DNA of 38,370 nt, from positions 1-38,370 of the forward strand of contig NZ_CAKJTJ010000030.1 of NCBI RefSeq assembly GCF_917563925.1. The letters are read 5' to 3'. The notes beneath the pieces are model-generated. The model made no database searches, was not told where the DNA came from, and saw only the letters and a list, made by a program, of their open reading frames with translations. Position 1 is the first letter of the stretch; each line of letters starts with the position of its first letter. This document shows positions 16,623 through 24,018 of this stretch, piece by piece. The DNA comes from Sutcliffiella rhizosphaerae (lineage in GTDB: Bacteria; Bacillota; Bacilli; Bacillales; Bacillaceae_I). The translations under genes and the position numbers were made by a program.

Positions 16623-16771
16623 ATGCTTGAACAAATAGCTAAGTGGCTGTTATTTACTTTACTTATTGTCTCATCAATCAGTTTATAGTTGTTTTTCAAT
16701 TAGATTATGTAGCAGAGACATTAACTGCCCTGGCAGTACCATTAGTTATAGTAGTTGGCCTTTCTTCTTAG
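16623..16771 (+). pseudogene. Small hydrophobic peptide gene, possibly frameshifted
   Basis: From the ATG at 16623 (AAGGTAGG upstream) a 21-aa hydrophobic peptide is read, MLEQIAKWLLFTLLIVSSIS then L, stopping at 16688. Directly after, the frame displaced by one base reads VVFQLDYVAETLTAL then AVPLVIVVGLSS and stops at 16771. Joined, they would be a small two-helix membrane protein of about 49 aa, so a frameshift in a once-intact gene is one explanation. A genuine 21-aa membrane peptide is another. The upstream promoter-like and downstream terminator hairpins suggest a real transcript. No family recognised. Confidence 0.35.
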
Positions 16772-16806
16772 CTATTTTTCTCCTTTTAAGAAAATAAAAT
16801 GGTTAC

Positions 16807-16837
16807 AGGGCGCTTAGTAGCGTCCCTTTCCTTTTTT
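16807..16837 (+). terminator. Terminator of the small unit
   Basis: GGG-CGCT / AGCG-CCC with a one-base bulge and TAGT loop, followed by TTTCCTTTTTT. It supports a plus-strand transcript across 16520-16837. Confidence 0.75.
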
Positions 16838-16871
16838 ATGTTTTGATTAGGAACAATCTTTGTGAGAGAAC

Positions 16872-17162
16872 TTCGGTTGGCATGGTTATTTTTCGGACAG
16901 ATCGGTATAGCATTCGGATGATCCCACAGAAAATTGGGGCAAATCGGCATTGGTTTCGGGCGATTCCACTAAATTCAAACAAATCGGAAACCCATTCGGA
17001 CAAACTCATTTATTATTCGGACAAAATTAGCATCGGTTTCGGACAATTTCTTTAATATTTAGGGCAAATCGTAATCGGATTCAGACGATTCCACTAAAAT
17101 TCGTACAAATCGGCATGGAATTCTGACAATCCCACAAATACTTCGGACAAATCGCAATCGAA
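16872..17162. repeat. 14-unit degenerate array, about 21-bp period
   Basis: Units begin at 16872, 16892, 16913, 16934, 16955, 16974, 16995, 17016, 17038, 17059, 17080, 17100, 17121 and 17142 (19-22 bp each). Nearly all start TTCGG(A/G)C or a close variant. Two sub-types recur: TTCGGACAAATCGGCAT-like and TTCGGACGATTCCACTAAA-like, the latter at 16955 and 17080 nearly identical. The 70-codon plus-strand frame over it is low-quality and lacks an SD. Noncoding, function unknown. Confidence 0.8.
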
Positions 17163-17357
17163 TCGAGTAATGACGGTTTTATTATTCCGTATCCCCTTCA
17201 AATCTGGCCTCTTCTTCTACTTCGTTTTGGTGTCATTTCAAATAATCACGACACAAGCCAACCTCGCACTAACTCACTTTCAAAAATTCGGTCAGGGCGA
17301 AGCGCTAACGTTTTGTTCAGCTCCCAATAATGCCTATGCGGATATTATGCTAGCTCT

Positions 17358-17726
17358 TTATTCAAATCGTTTCATCATCTTGTTTTGATAATCTTTTAGG
17401 ACAGCTGAGTTTGTTTCTTTCTTTTTCTTTTGGATGATTTGTTGCAGTCGTAATTGTTTTTCATTAAGCCTTTGCGTTAACCTTGCTTCTTCTATATCAC
17501 TATGTGCACCTTTTATAAGGTCCTCAAGATATTCAATTTCAGTTCGGACTTGCTGCTCTTCCATCATACCGGAATTTTTCATCATCTTGTATGCCATACG
17601 CATTTCAGGTGGAATATGAGAGAGGTCTTCGAGTTCTAACGGTTTTCCAAAGCCAGGTAGATTCTCAAATTCCCCATCTTCATACGCTTTTCTAATTCTC
17701 TCTTCCGTAAGACGAAAAAAATCCAT
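17358..17726 (-). CDS. DUF1992 (DnaJ-C28 domain) protein
   Basis: 122-aa soluble protein. The N-terminal DUF1992 signature is clear: ERIRKAYEDGEFENLPGFGKPL (about 8-29), then a helical Lys-rich tail (LNEKQLRLQQIIQKKKKE). Function unknown in bacteria. I start at the ATG at 17726 (AAAAGGGTG upstream); the longer frame begins at a TTG inside the SD region. B. subtilis carries a protein of this family and length in the yfl region (YflB, as I recall), so the symbol is left open. Confidence 0.85.
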   Translation of the reverse strand: MDFFRLTEERIRKAYEDGEFENLPGFGKPLELEDLSHIPPEMRMAYKMMKNSGMMEEQQVRTEIEYLEDLIKGAHSDIEEARLTQRLNEKQLRLQQIIQKKKKETNSAVLKDYQNKMMKRFE

Positions 17727-17855
17727 AGCGTTCACCCTTTTCAATTTTTGTTACTTTTATTGTACCCTTTTTTTCTAAATTGTTTGTGACTTTTTTCTGA
17801 ACATTCGATAAAAATAGTAAAGGATTGGGTAAACGTTCCCATTCAGAATATGTTA

Positions 17856-17884
17856 TTGTCGAAAGTGCGTTCTAGCGTTATAAT
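17856..17884 (+). promoter_or_regulatory. Putative promoter of the purine permease
   Basis: TTGTCG, 17-bp spacer, perfect TATAAT. The leader would be about 50 nt, too short for a purine riboswitch. Upstream at 17828-17841 a cre-like site (12 of 14 to TGWAANCGNTNWCA) and at 17793 a PurBox-like half (CTGAAC) are visible; both are weak. Confidence 0.5.
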
Positions 17885-17943
17885 ACTAGTTTGTGGGTCC
17901 TGTGCGACCGGGTGGGAGAGGGAAACTGAATAAGGTGTTTTAA

Positions 17944-19239
17944 ATGCTTCAATGGATAAAGAATTCATTTGATTTAACTGGTCATGAAACCACGTTTAAG
18001 CGTGAAATGATGGCTGGTTTAGTATCATTCTTTACCATTGTGTACATTATTGCTGTTAATGCTTCTATACTTGCTGAAGCAGGCATTCCGATTGAAGCTG
18101 GAATCATTGCGACAATCCTCACCTGTGTAGTGGGTTGTTGGCTCATGGGATTTTGGGCAAATGCACCAATTATCCTTGTCCCTGGTATGGGTATCAATGC
18201 AATGTTTACCTATACACTTGTTCATTCAATGGGATTGACCTGGCAAGAAGCATTGGGTGTTGTAGTAGTATCCGGAGTGATTGTGACTGTTATTTCTTTC
18301 ACAAAACTAGCACAGATACTGCTTGAAGCTATTCCAAGCTCTTTAAAGCATGCCATTACAGTTGGACTAGGGTTATTTCTAACTCTTATTGGGTTGGAAA
18401 AAGGTGGCCTTATTGTTAAAGGGGAAAACTCCCTTCTAGCATTAGGGGATGTATCCAGTCCATTTGTAATTGCCACCATTCTGACTGTGGTGTTGGCTGT
18501 CGTTTTATTTATGCGTAACATACCAGCAAATTTCTTTATAAGTATCGTTGCTGGTACATTAATTGCAGCTGCTTTAGGAGTGGTGAGCTTCTCCGATATT
18601 GGAGGTAGTGCTCTACCTGTGGATAGCTATCTTTCCTTATTCGGTGCCGTTTCGTTTTCAAAGATTGGAGAGTTCACGTTTTTAGTGGCAGTCTTTTCTT
18701 TGACGATGGTCCTCTTATTTGAGAACATCGGACTTATAAACGGTCACCTCGGAATGATTAACCGCCCAGAAAAGTTTAAGCGTTCCCTCCAAGCTCAAGG
18801 CATTTCCATTTTAACTAGTGGATTTTTCGGCACCAGCCCTACAGTATCTACAGTAGAAACAGCTGCTGGTATCACTGCTGGAGGAAGAACCGGTATAACC
18901 GCAATAACGACAGGAAGCCTCTTTTTGCTTTCCACCTTTGCCATTCCCTTTATTAAAATAATTCCTGGAAGTGCGATTGCACCCATTTTGATCATTATTG
19001 GTGTACTCATGCTACAATCAGTTAAACAAATTGACTTCCAAGACTTATCAGAAGGGTTCCCAGCGTTTTTAGTAATAGTTATGATTCCATTCTCTTACTC
19101 CATCGCTGACGGTATCGCATTTGGATTTATCGCATATCCGCTAATGAAACTTGCGCTTGGCAGAGCAAAAGAAGTATCTGCACCACTTTATGTGATTGCA
19201 GCACTGTTTTTCCTGACGTTTTTAACAAATGTGCATTAA
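17944..19239 (+). CDS. NCS2 guanine/hypoxanthine permease, PbuO/PbuG type
   Basis: Membrane purine uptake protein of 431 aa with 12-14 hydrophobic segments. AzgA-branch hallmarks: an N-terminal TTFKREMMAGLVSFFTIVYI, ILVPGMGINAMFTYT (TM3, substrate region), and GTSPTVSTVETAAGITAGGRTG (about 300-321, the conserved Thr/Glu motif before TM10). Length fits B. subtilis PbuO (about 432 aa) or PbuG. I cannot decide between them from memory, so no symbol is given. SD AAGGTG 9 nt before the ATG. Single gene with its own promoter and terminator. Confidence 0.92.
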   Translation: MLQWIKNSFDLTGHETTFKREMMAGLVSFFTIVYIIAVNASILAEAGIPIEAGIIATILTCVVGCWLMGFWANAPIILVPGMGINAMFTYTLVHSMGLTWQEALGVVVVSGVIVTVISFTKLAQILLEAIPSSLKHAITVGLGLFLTLIGLEKGGLIVKGENSLLALGDVSSPFVIATILTVVLAVVLFMRNIPANFFISIVAGTLIAAALGVVSFSDIGGSALPVDSYLSLFGAVSFSKIGEFTFLVAVFSLTMVLLFENIGLINGHLGMINRPEKFKRSLQAQGISILTSGFFGTSPTVSTVETAAGITAGGRTGITAITTGSLFLLSTFAIPFIKIIPGSAIAPILIIIGVLMLQSVKQIDFQDLSEGFPAFLVIVMIPFSYSIADGIAFGFIAYPLMKLALGRAKEVSAPLYVIAALFFLTFLTNVH

Positions 19240-19274
19240 TGAGTAGAGTAGTTGTTGATATAGATATTTGAAAA

Positions 19275-19312
19275 AACGCCATTTGGGTGCTATGCCCAGG
19301 TGGTGTTTTTTT
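19275..19312 (+). terminator. Terminator of the purine permease
   Basis: A 13-bp stem (including three G-T pairs) around loop TGCTATG, then seven T. Confidence 0.88.
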
Positions 19313-19365
19313 GCTTTTATCGGTGCTTTTACGTCTCCTATATCCTTAACCCATCTGGAAAATGA

Positions 19366-19394
19366 ACAAAATACCCCCCAGCACTGCTGGAGGG
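19366..19394 (-). terminator. Terminator of the Nudix gene
   Basis: On the minus strand CCCTCCAGC / GCTGGGGGG (one G-T) with a 3-nt AGT loop, then TATTTTG. 10 bp after the stop. Confidence 0.75.
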
Positions 19395-19404
19395 ATCACA
19401 TCTT

Positions 19405-19854
19405 CTACCTTATAAATGCTTCTCTTCTGTCAGAAAAGGCATCCACCAACCAACGCGGGTGCATCGGAAGTAAATCATGTGGTAATCTGTTTGGTGCAAA
19501 ATAGGATAATTCAATTAAGGAAGGATCCTTTTTATCAGTGGTGCCTCCGGTTATTTCTGCTTCAAAGTATGATGTAACAAACTGGACGAGCCTGCCGTCT
19601 GGGTATTCAAAGGTTTGCGATTCAGGGTCTGAATAAACACCGATTAATCGGTGGAGATTAATGATTAGGCCTGTATCTTGATAGACTTCACGAATTGCTG
19701 CTTCTTCCACAGTTTCTCCAGGCTCCAAGTGCCCAGCCGGAATGGTCCATAATCCAACATCAGCCCGCTTTTGTAAAAGGATTCTTTTTTGATCATCAAA
19801 AATAATTACTGCTACTGCAGGATACATGAAAACCTGTTTCTTCTTATTCATCAT
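19405..19854 (-). CDS. Nudix hydrolase with an altered Nudix box
   Basis: 149-aa protein of the MutT/Nudix fold. The Nudix box G-x5-E-x7-REUxEExGU reads from G41: E47 present, R55-E56-V57 present, but the catalytic EE pair is Q59-D60 (REVYQDTGL). Family enzymes hydrolyse nucleoside diphosphates linked to X using Mg2+ held by these acids, so activity may be reduced or shifted. Start: ATG-ATG at 19854 with AGGAG upstream. Substrate unknown. Convergent with the purine permease. Confidence 0.88.
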   Translation of the reverse strand: MMNKKKQVFMYPAVAVIIFDDQKRILLQKRADVGLWTIPAGHLEPGETVEEAAIREVYQDTGLIINLHRLIGVYSDPESQTFEYPDGRLVQFVTSYFEAEITGGTTDKKDPSLIELSYFAPNRLPHDLLPMHPRWLVDAFSDRREAFIR

Positions 19855-20022
19855 AGGAATACTCCTAACACTACTTTTTTCACTAGTCTAACTTGGGCAG
19901 TCATCATTTTTCAATGAAAAGAAGAAGCATCGATTAAAAATAGGACTTTCCTCCAAAGGAAATATTCCATAATGTTCATAATCATGGTTAGATGTTATCA
20001 TTCTTTAAATGTACCCCCAAAA

Positions 20023-20052
20023 AGAAAAAACCAGCGGTAGCTATATCCGCTG
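20023..20052 (-). terminator. Terminator overlapping a gene's stop codon
   Basis: On the minus strand CAGCGG / CCGCTG with a 9-nt loop and six T. The 5' arm is the last coding triplets and the loop holds the TAG stop of the 105-aa gene. Confidence 0.85.
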
Positions 20053-20358
20053 ATTCAAACCATTCATCGTTCTAATTTCATCCTTTGTTGGATTTGTTCC
20101 AAGTTCATAAATGGAGGTGAAAATTTTATCGATAATTAGTTGTTGTTTATTCCGTTCCTTCTGTGTACTTTTTTCTCTTAAAGGTTCTAGGTAGGGATCA
20201 GGACCATATTCTGAATGATGAAGTTCCTCGAACAATCTCTCTATTTCATGGATTTCTTCTTTATCAGCCAATACCTCGTAATATTTTACCTGATCATCAA
20301 AAGGTTCTAGATGAACTTGTCCTGTTTCCATTGTTACATAATACGTTTGTTTATTCAT
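20041..20358 (-). CDS. 105-aa hypothetical protein
   Basis: Soluble, acidic protein without Cys, signal or membrane segment. It begins MNKQTYYVTMETGQVHLEP (a likely beta-hairpin start), continues with an acidic helix (DKEEIHEIERLFEELHH) and a PDPYLEPLREKST loop, and ends with a helical domain. No family recognised. SD AAAGGATG. 18 bp downstream of a 38-aa gene, so probably in an operon. Its end is used as part of the terminator. Confidence 0.75.
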   Translation of the reverse strand: MNKQTYYVTMETGQVHLEPFDDQVKYYEVLADKEEIHEIERLFEELHHSEYGPDPYLEPLREKSTQKERNKQQLIIDKIFTSIYELGTNPTKDEIRTMNGLNQRI

Positions 20359-20376
20359 TGAACATCATCCTTTCCG

Positions 20377-20493
20377 TTAGGAAGTGCTTTGCGCTTTAGA
20401 TGAGGTGTTCTTTCTTTCTTTGTAGTATCTAAATCCTTCTTTCACAAGGATTGGCAATACTGCGATAAATACTCTTCTGAATAGTTTTCCCAT
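20377..20493 (-). CDS. 38-aa microprotein in operon with the 105-aa protein
   Basis: ATG at 20493 preceded by a near-consensus SD, GAGGAGG, about 8 nt away. The 38-aa peptide starts MGKLFRRVFIAVLPILVKEG with a basic/hydrophobic amphipathic N-terminal half, and has a basic, Ser/Thr-rich tail. Possibly membrane-associated. Not recognised. The spacing of 18 bp to the next gene suggests co-translation. Confidence 0.65.
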   Translation of the reverse strand: MGKLFRRVFIAVLPILVKEGFRYYKERKNTSSKAQSTS

Positions 20494-20574
20494 TACTAAC
20501 GCCTCCTCGTATTCTATATGTTTTTTGTACCCTCGTTTTAATTCTCTCAAACAAGGCCAACCTTCACTGGTATT

Positions 20575-21132
20575 TTAATACGTTTTTATTGAAAAACGGA
20601 TTATACCTTCATCGTTTACTTCATACGGGATGTTAGATGAGTCTAACCCTTTTGTTAAAATATTTTTTTCCTTTTGAGCATAATCTTCATCTCTTGTCTT
20701 GAAATCTTCTATATTCTTTTCATTAAGATTTATTAAATGATGAGTGTACTGATAGAAAAACAAATATTGTTGGGAAACAATGTTTGTCACTGATTCCTTA
20801 TGTTCTGTCCAATTTTTCGGAGCGTTCAGTTCATTTAACTCGGTCATTAAAGCTCTAAACATCTCTAGTTCTATTTCACCATAATTTGGCAACGTATTCT
20901 GATTAAATCCATCTATAATTTCATCGGTTTTTGCTTTGCTTTGATTCATTATTCTTTCAGCAGAATGAATATAGTCTGCTACCTCTTGTTGCTTTTTTAC
21001 TTCATAACCATCCTGAAAACTTATGAAAGTAATAAACCCGATAATCAATGTAACACCTATCAAGGTCAAGGTAACAACAAAAGAGTAGGGACTGTCTTGT
21101 GTGTTATCTGTATCTTTATCTAGTTTCCCCAT
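20575..21132 (-). CDS. 185-aa single-pass membrane hypothetical protein
   Basis: N-terminal cytoplasmic tail (MGKLDKDTDNTQDSP), one membrane helix (about 17-40, FVVTLTLIGVTLIIGFITFI), then an extracytoplasmic mostly helical domain of about 145 residues rich in Asn, Glu and Lys. No Cys and no catalytic motif. The arrangement resembles anchored secreted proteins of unknown function. SD GAGGAAAT. Upstream on the same strand lies a start-stop SD element (21213-21232). No terminator found in the 56 bp after its stop. Confidence 0.75.
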   Translation of the reverse strand: MGKLDKDTDNTQDSPYSFVVTLTLIGVTLIIGFITFISFQDGYEVKKQQEVADYIHSAERIMNQSKAKTDEIIDGFNQNTLPNYGEIELEMFRALMTELNELNAPKNWTEHKESVTNIVSQQYLFFYQYTHHLINLNEKNIEDFKTRDEDYAQKEKNILTKGLDSSNIPYEVNDEGIIRFSIKTY

Positions 21133-21212
21133 TATTTCCTCTTCCTTTTTCTTTTCCTAAAATGTAGCATAATTTGTAAATTAAATCTATCAATCTTATA
21201 GACTGTTATTTT

Positions 21213-21232
21213 TTACATTATTCATCACCTCC
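21213..21232 (-). other. Start-stop element (SD-ATG-TAA) upstream of a membrane protein gene
   Basis: On the minus strand, TTTGGAGGTGATGAATAATG is followed directly by TAA. GGAGG is 9 nt from this ATG, ideal for initiation, so the ORF would be one codon long. A nearer ATG at 21225 would give nine codons but is too close to the SD. It lies 84 bp before the 185-aa gene. Confidence 0.4.
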
Positions 21233-21259
21233 AAATTACCAAAATATTCATCTGCTTTT

Positions 21260-21265
21260 ACCCCC
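21260..21265 (+). promoter_or_regulatory. Possible sigma-I -35 element upstream of mreBH
   Basis: ACCCCC, the sigma-I -35 hallmark, 75 bp before the MreBH start. B. subtilis mreBH is known to be sigma-I dependent. I could not find a clean CGAA -10; TTAGAA follows about 18 nt later. Confidence 0.4.
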
Positions 21266-21340
21266 ACAAAGTGACAATCTTCTTAGAAGTAATATAAGAG
21301 ACTTGAACTAACTATAATTTTACGATTGGGTGAATTAACT

Positions 21341-22348
21341 ATGTTTTCTACTACAGAAATTGGAATTGATTTAGGTACAGCAAATACGCTGGTTTATAGT
21401 AAAAGTAAAGGGATTGTGTTCAATGAACCGTCCGTAGTAGCTATTGATCTTGAGACAAAAGCAGTTCTAGCAGTTGGAACAGAGGCAAAAAATATGATTG
21501 GGAAAACTCCTGGAAGAATTGTTGCGGTTCGTCCTCTTAAGGATGGGGTAATCGCAGACTTCGACGTCACTACAAGTATGTTAAAGCAAATTATGAAAAA
21601 AGCTGGAAAGGCGATGGGCTTCTCCATCCGTAAACCAAGTGTGGTCGTATGTACACCATCAGGCTCCACTTCTGTTGAGCGCCGAGCTATACAAGATGCA
21701 GTAAAAAATTGTGGTGCAAAGCAAGTACACTTAATTGAAGAGCCTGTTGCTGCCGCAATTGGTGCTGATTTGCCGGTTGATGAACCTGTAGCGAACGTTG
21801 TTGTTGATATTGGCGGAGGGACAACAGAGGTAGCTATCATTTCCTATGGTGGCGTTGTTTCTTGCAACTCTATCCGTGTAGGTGGAGATCAGTTCGATGA
21901 GGACATTATCCAACATGTTCGTAAAAACTATAATCTGTTAATTGGAGAGCGTACAGCTGAACAAATCAAAATGGAGATCGGCTATGCATTGGTAGATCAT
22001 GAAGAAAAAACGATGGATATTCGTGGACGTGATCTTGTTACAGGATTACCAAAAACGATTGGGCTCCACTCAACAGAAATTCAAAAAGCCATCAAAGAAT
22101 CACTGTTGCATATACTAGAAGCAATTCGAGCAACTTTGGAAGACTGCCCTCCTGAACTAAGTGGAGACATTGTGGACAGAGGTGTCATCATCACTGGAGG
22201 CGGTGCATTATTAAACGGTATGCAGGAATGGCTAAGCGAAGAAATCGTTGTTCCAGTATATGTTGCCCCAAATCCACTGGAGTCCGTGGCTATTGGAACA
22301 GGTAAATCGTTAACGGTAATTCATAAGTTGCAGAAAGCTGCGACTTAA
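21341..22348 (+). CDS. mreBH: MreB-like actin homologue MreBH
   Basis: Bacterial actin of 335 aa that forms membrane-associated filaments guiding lateral wall synthesis; in B. subtilis MreBH positions the hydrolase LytE. Seen: phosphate-1 loop [29 protein letters not shown], phosphate-2 loop [15 protein letters not shown], and the adenosine motif [13 protein letters not shown]. Among paralogues the [15 protein letters not shown] start and length of 335 aa fit MreBH rather than MreB (in mreBCD) or Mbl. I start at the ATG at 21341 (GGGTGA upstream). It stands alone. No convincing terminator follows. Confidence 0.92.
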   Translation: MFSTTEIGIDLGTANTLVYSKSKGIVFNEPSVVAIDLETKAVLAVGTEAKNMIGKTPGRIVAVRPLKDGVIADFDVTTSMLKQIMKKAGKAMGFSIRKPSVVVCTPSGSTSVERRAIQDAVKNCGAKQVHLIEEPVAAAIGADLPVDEPVANVVVDIGGGTTEVAIISYGGVVSCNSIRVGGDQFDEDIIQHVRKNYNLLIGERTAEQIKMEIGYALVDHEEKTMDIRGRDLVTGLPKTIGLHSTEIQKAIKESLLHILEAIRATLEDCPPELSGDIVDRGVIITGGGALLNGMQEWLSEEIVVPVYVAPNPLESVAIGTGKSLTVIHKLQKAAT

Positions 22349-22537
22349 TAAAGAGCTTCAGCTTCGGCAAGTTCCTTCAGTCAGCGTTAATTTATTCTTT
22401 TTTAGTCTGGCAAACGCAATTCTTTTTTAGGATGCCGACAATTTGGTGTTGATTACCTGACTTTTAAGGAAGTGCAAGTGCTTTAGGGCATGTATTAAGG
22501 ATGGATGGCTTGGTTTATCAAACGAAACTATGTCGAT

Positions 22538-22650
22538 ATCAACGGATTTGGGGGATTTATCGACGAAAGTATCCCATGTATCGACGGTGTTTCATTTTTA
22601 TCGACGAAAACAGGGGAGATATCGACGAATCTAAAAAATCGATATGAACC
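22538..22650. repeat. Degenerate array with 21-bp period (ATCGACGAA units)
   Basis: ATC(G/A)ACG starts recur at 22538, 22559, 22580, 22600 and 22621, with a final ATCGAT at 22638: spacings 21, 21, 20, 21, 17. Only the first 7-9 bases of each unit are conserved; the rest varies. The region 22349-22715 contains no supported gene on the plus strand. Confidence 0.65.
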
Positions 22651-22677
22651 TACTTTCCCATCCAGAAGTTAGACAAA

Positions 22678-22712
22678 CAAAAAAGCCGGTTTCCTTTTGT
22701 AGGATTCCGGCT
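22678..22712 (-). terminator. Strong terminator of the nos transcript
   Basis: On the minus strand AGCCGG-ATCCT / AGGA-CCGGCT long stem with a 5-nt loop and TTTTTTG. Confidence 0.9.
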
Positions 22713-22715
22713 CTT

Positions 22716-22796
22716 CTATTTGTAGTTTTTCCACATACTGGGGTAATAGAAGTTTCTTATTGTGTGCCAGCTATATCGAAATCCAATAAACTCCAT
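22716..22796 (-). CDS. 26-aa aromatic microprotein between nos and its terminator
   Basis: ATG at 22796, 19 bp after the nos stop, with GGGTGG 4 nt upstream. 26 codons: MEFIGFRYSWHTIRNFYYPS then MWKNYK. Nine of 26 residues are aromatic. The stop is 3 bp before a strong terminator, so this ORF fills the whole interval. It is very short, so it may be fortuitous. No homologue known to me. Confidence 0.4.
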   Translation of the reverse strand: MEFIGFRYSWHTIRNFYYPSMWKNYK

Positions 22797-22815
22797 CTTT
22801 CCACCCGTTAAAAAC

Positions 22816-23907
22816 TCAATATAACTTTTCCTGATAAAAGTAATTTGGCAATACTATTTTATCTTCATAGGTTTGATGGAAGATATGGGTGGTTGCTGGA
22901 GATATAGGTGGAATCAGCCATGCCCATTCGCCTGTAACGTGGCGACAGCTAGCCGCTTCTTTTTCCTCGAAGTGTTTGAACTGCATGGCAGCGGTGTGAT
23001 GATCGACAATGCTAACTCCTGCCTCTTTGAAGGAATGCATTACTGCCAAGTTTAATTCAATCAAAGCTCTATCCTTCCACATGGTGGCATTAGTGCTTGT
23101 ATCAAGTCCCATTATGGAGGCGACTTTTGGAAGCATGTTGTAACGGTTCGGGTCTGCTAAATTACGAGCTCCAATTTCCGTTTCCATATACCAGCCATTG
23201 AACGGTGCTGCAGTGTAATGGATACCTCCTATTTCCAGCCTCATATCAGAAATTAACGGTGTTGCATACCATTTCAAGCCTACATCATTAAACTCGAGTA
23301 ATTCTGGATGATGAATCGGCACCTCTAACACTATCTCCTTTGGTATAGAAAACCATTTGGGCTCTTCTTCTCCTGTTTGCAATACAAGAGGGAGAATATC
23401 AAATTGTGTTCCATTCCCTTTCCAACCAAGCTCTTGACACTTTTTTGTGAACAAAATGGATGCCGGATCACCTAAAATACCGTAATTTGTTTCATAACCA
23501 GCGTATCTCAAAAGTTGATGGTTCCAGATACGAACTTGTTTATTTGGCTTTTTTTGCTGGCGAAAGATCGTAATAGTTGGTTTTATTTTTCCTTTATTGG
23601 TCGCATATTCAATATGATGTAAAAGTGATCCTGCTATTTCTTCTTCTGTTTGTAACTTCCTTTTGTCAATCACATGCAGCGAGTTCCAAAACAGTCTACC
23701 GATGCAGCGATTGCTATTGCGCCAAGCCATTTTAGCTCCATGCTCTAACTCCTCATACGTATGCTCATAGAAGCCATTTATATCTATTTCATTTCTTATA
23801 GTGTTAAGTCTTTCAGCTGCAGCTTCCGCTGGTTTTCCTAGCTCTGCATAGCATTGCTGAATAAACTCCTCTGCCTTATACTTAACTATTTCTTTTGATT
23901 CAAACAA
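22816..23907 (-). CDS. nos: Nitric oxide synthase, oxygenase type
   Basis: Heme-thiolate enzyme converting L-arginine to NO and citrulline, using cellular reductases because the bacterial form lacks a reductase domain. Seen: the heme-ligand motif [11 protein letters not shown] (C68), the substrate-site region [20 protein letters not shown] then ARNL, and VDHHTAA and [10 protein letters not shown] near the pterin/dimer region. Start choice: the frame has ATGs 12 and 5 codons upstream, but AGGTGG lies 7 nt before the TTG at 23907, giving 363 aa, the length of B. subtilis Nos. Monocistronic or with the 26-aa ORF; ends at a strong terminator. Confidence 0.95.
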   Translation of the reverse strand: MFESKEIVKYKAEEFIQQCYAELGKPAEAAAERLNTIRNEIDINGFYEHTYEELEHGAKMAWRNSNRCIGRLFWNSLHVIDKRKLQTEEEIAGSLLHHIEYATNKGKIKPTITIFRQQKKPNKQVRIWNHQLLRYAGYETNYGILGDPASILFTKKCQELGWKGNGTQFDILPLVLQTGEEEPKWFSIPKEIVLEVPIHHPELLEFNDVGLKWYATPLISDMRLEIGGIHYTAAPFNGWYMETEIGARNLADPNRYNMLPKVASIMGLDTSTNATMWKDRALIELNLAVMHSFKEAGVSIVDHHTAAMQFKHFEEKEAASCRHVTGEWAWLIPPISPATTHIFHQTYEDKIVLPNYFYQEKLY

Positions 23908-24018
23908 AATTTCCCACCTCATAAAAATAAGAAACCTTTTCATTATTTATTAGCTCTTCTACTTTATCATTGTGCTTCATCTTTTTCACTAATAATGAAT
24001 ATGAAAAATATCACCATT

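Noticed and set aside
16843-17055. 70-aa plus-strand ORF
   Set aside because: Lies over the 21-bp repeat array, lacks an SD and has a composition dictated by the repeat.
16872-17162. CRISPR array
   Set aside because: Units of 19-22 bp are degenerate throughout, with no constant repeat plus variable spacer structure, and no cas genes occur in the window.
17793-17844. PurBox pair upstream of the purine permease
   Set aside because: One half matches reasonably, but the inverted partner is poor and the 26-nt spacing differs from the usual 16-17 nt.
23907-23943. nos starting at the upstream ATG codons
   Set aside because: The ATG at 23922 sits on the SD itself, and neither upstream ATG has an SD as good as that before the TTG at 23907, which gives the usual 363-aa length.
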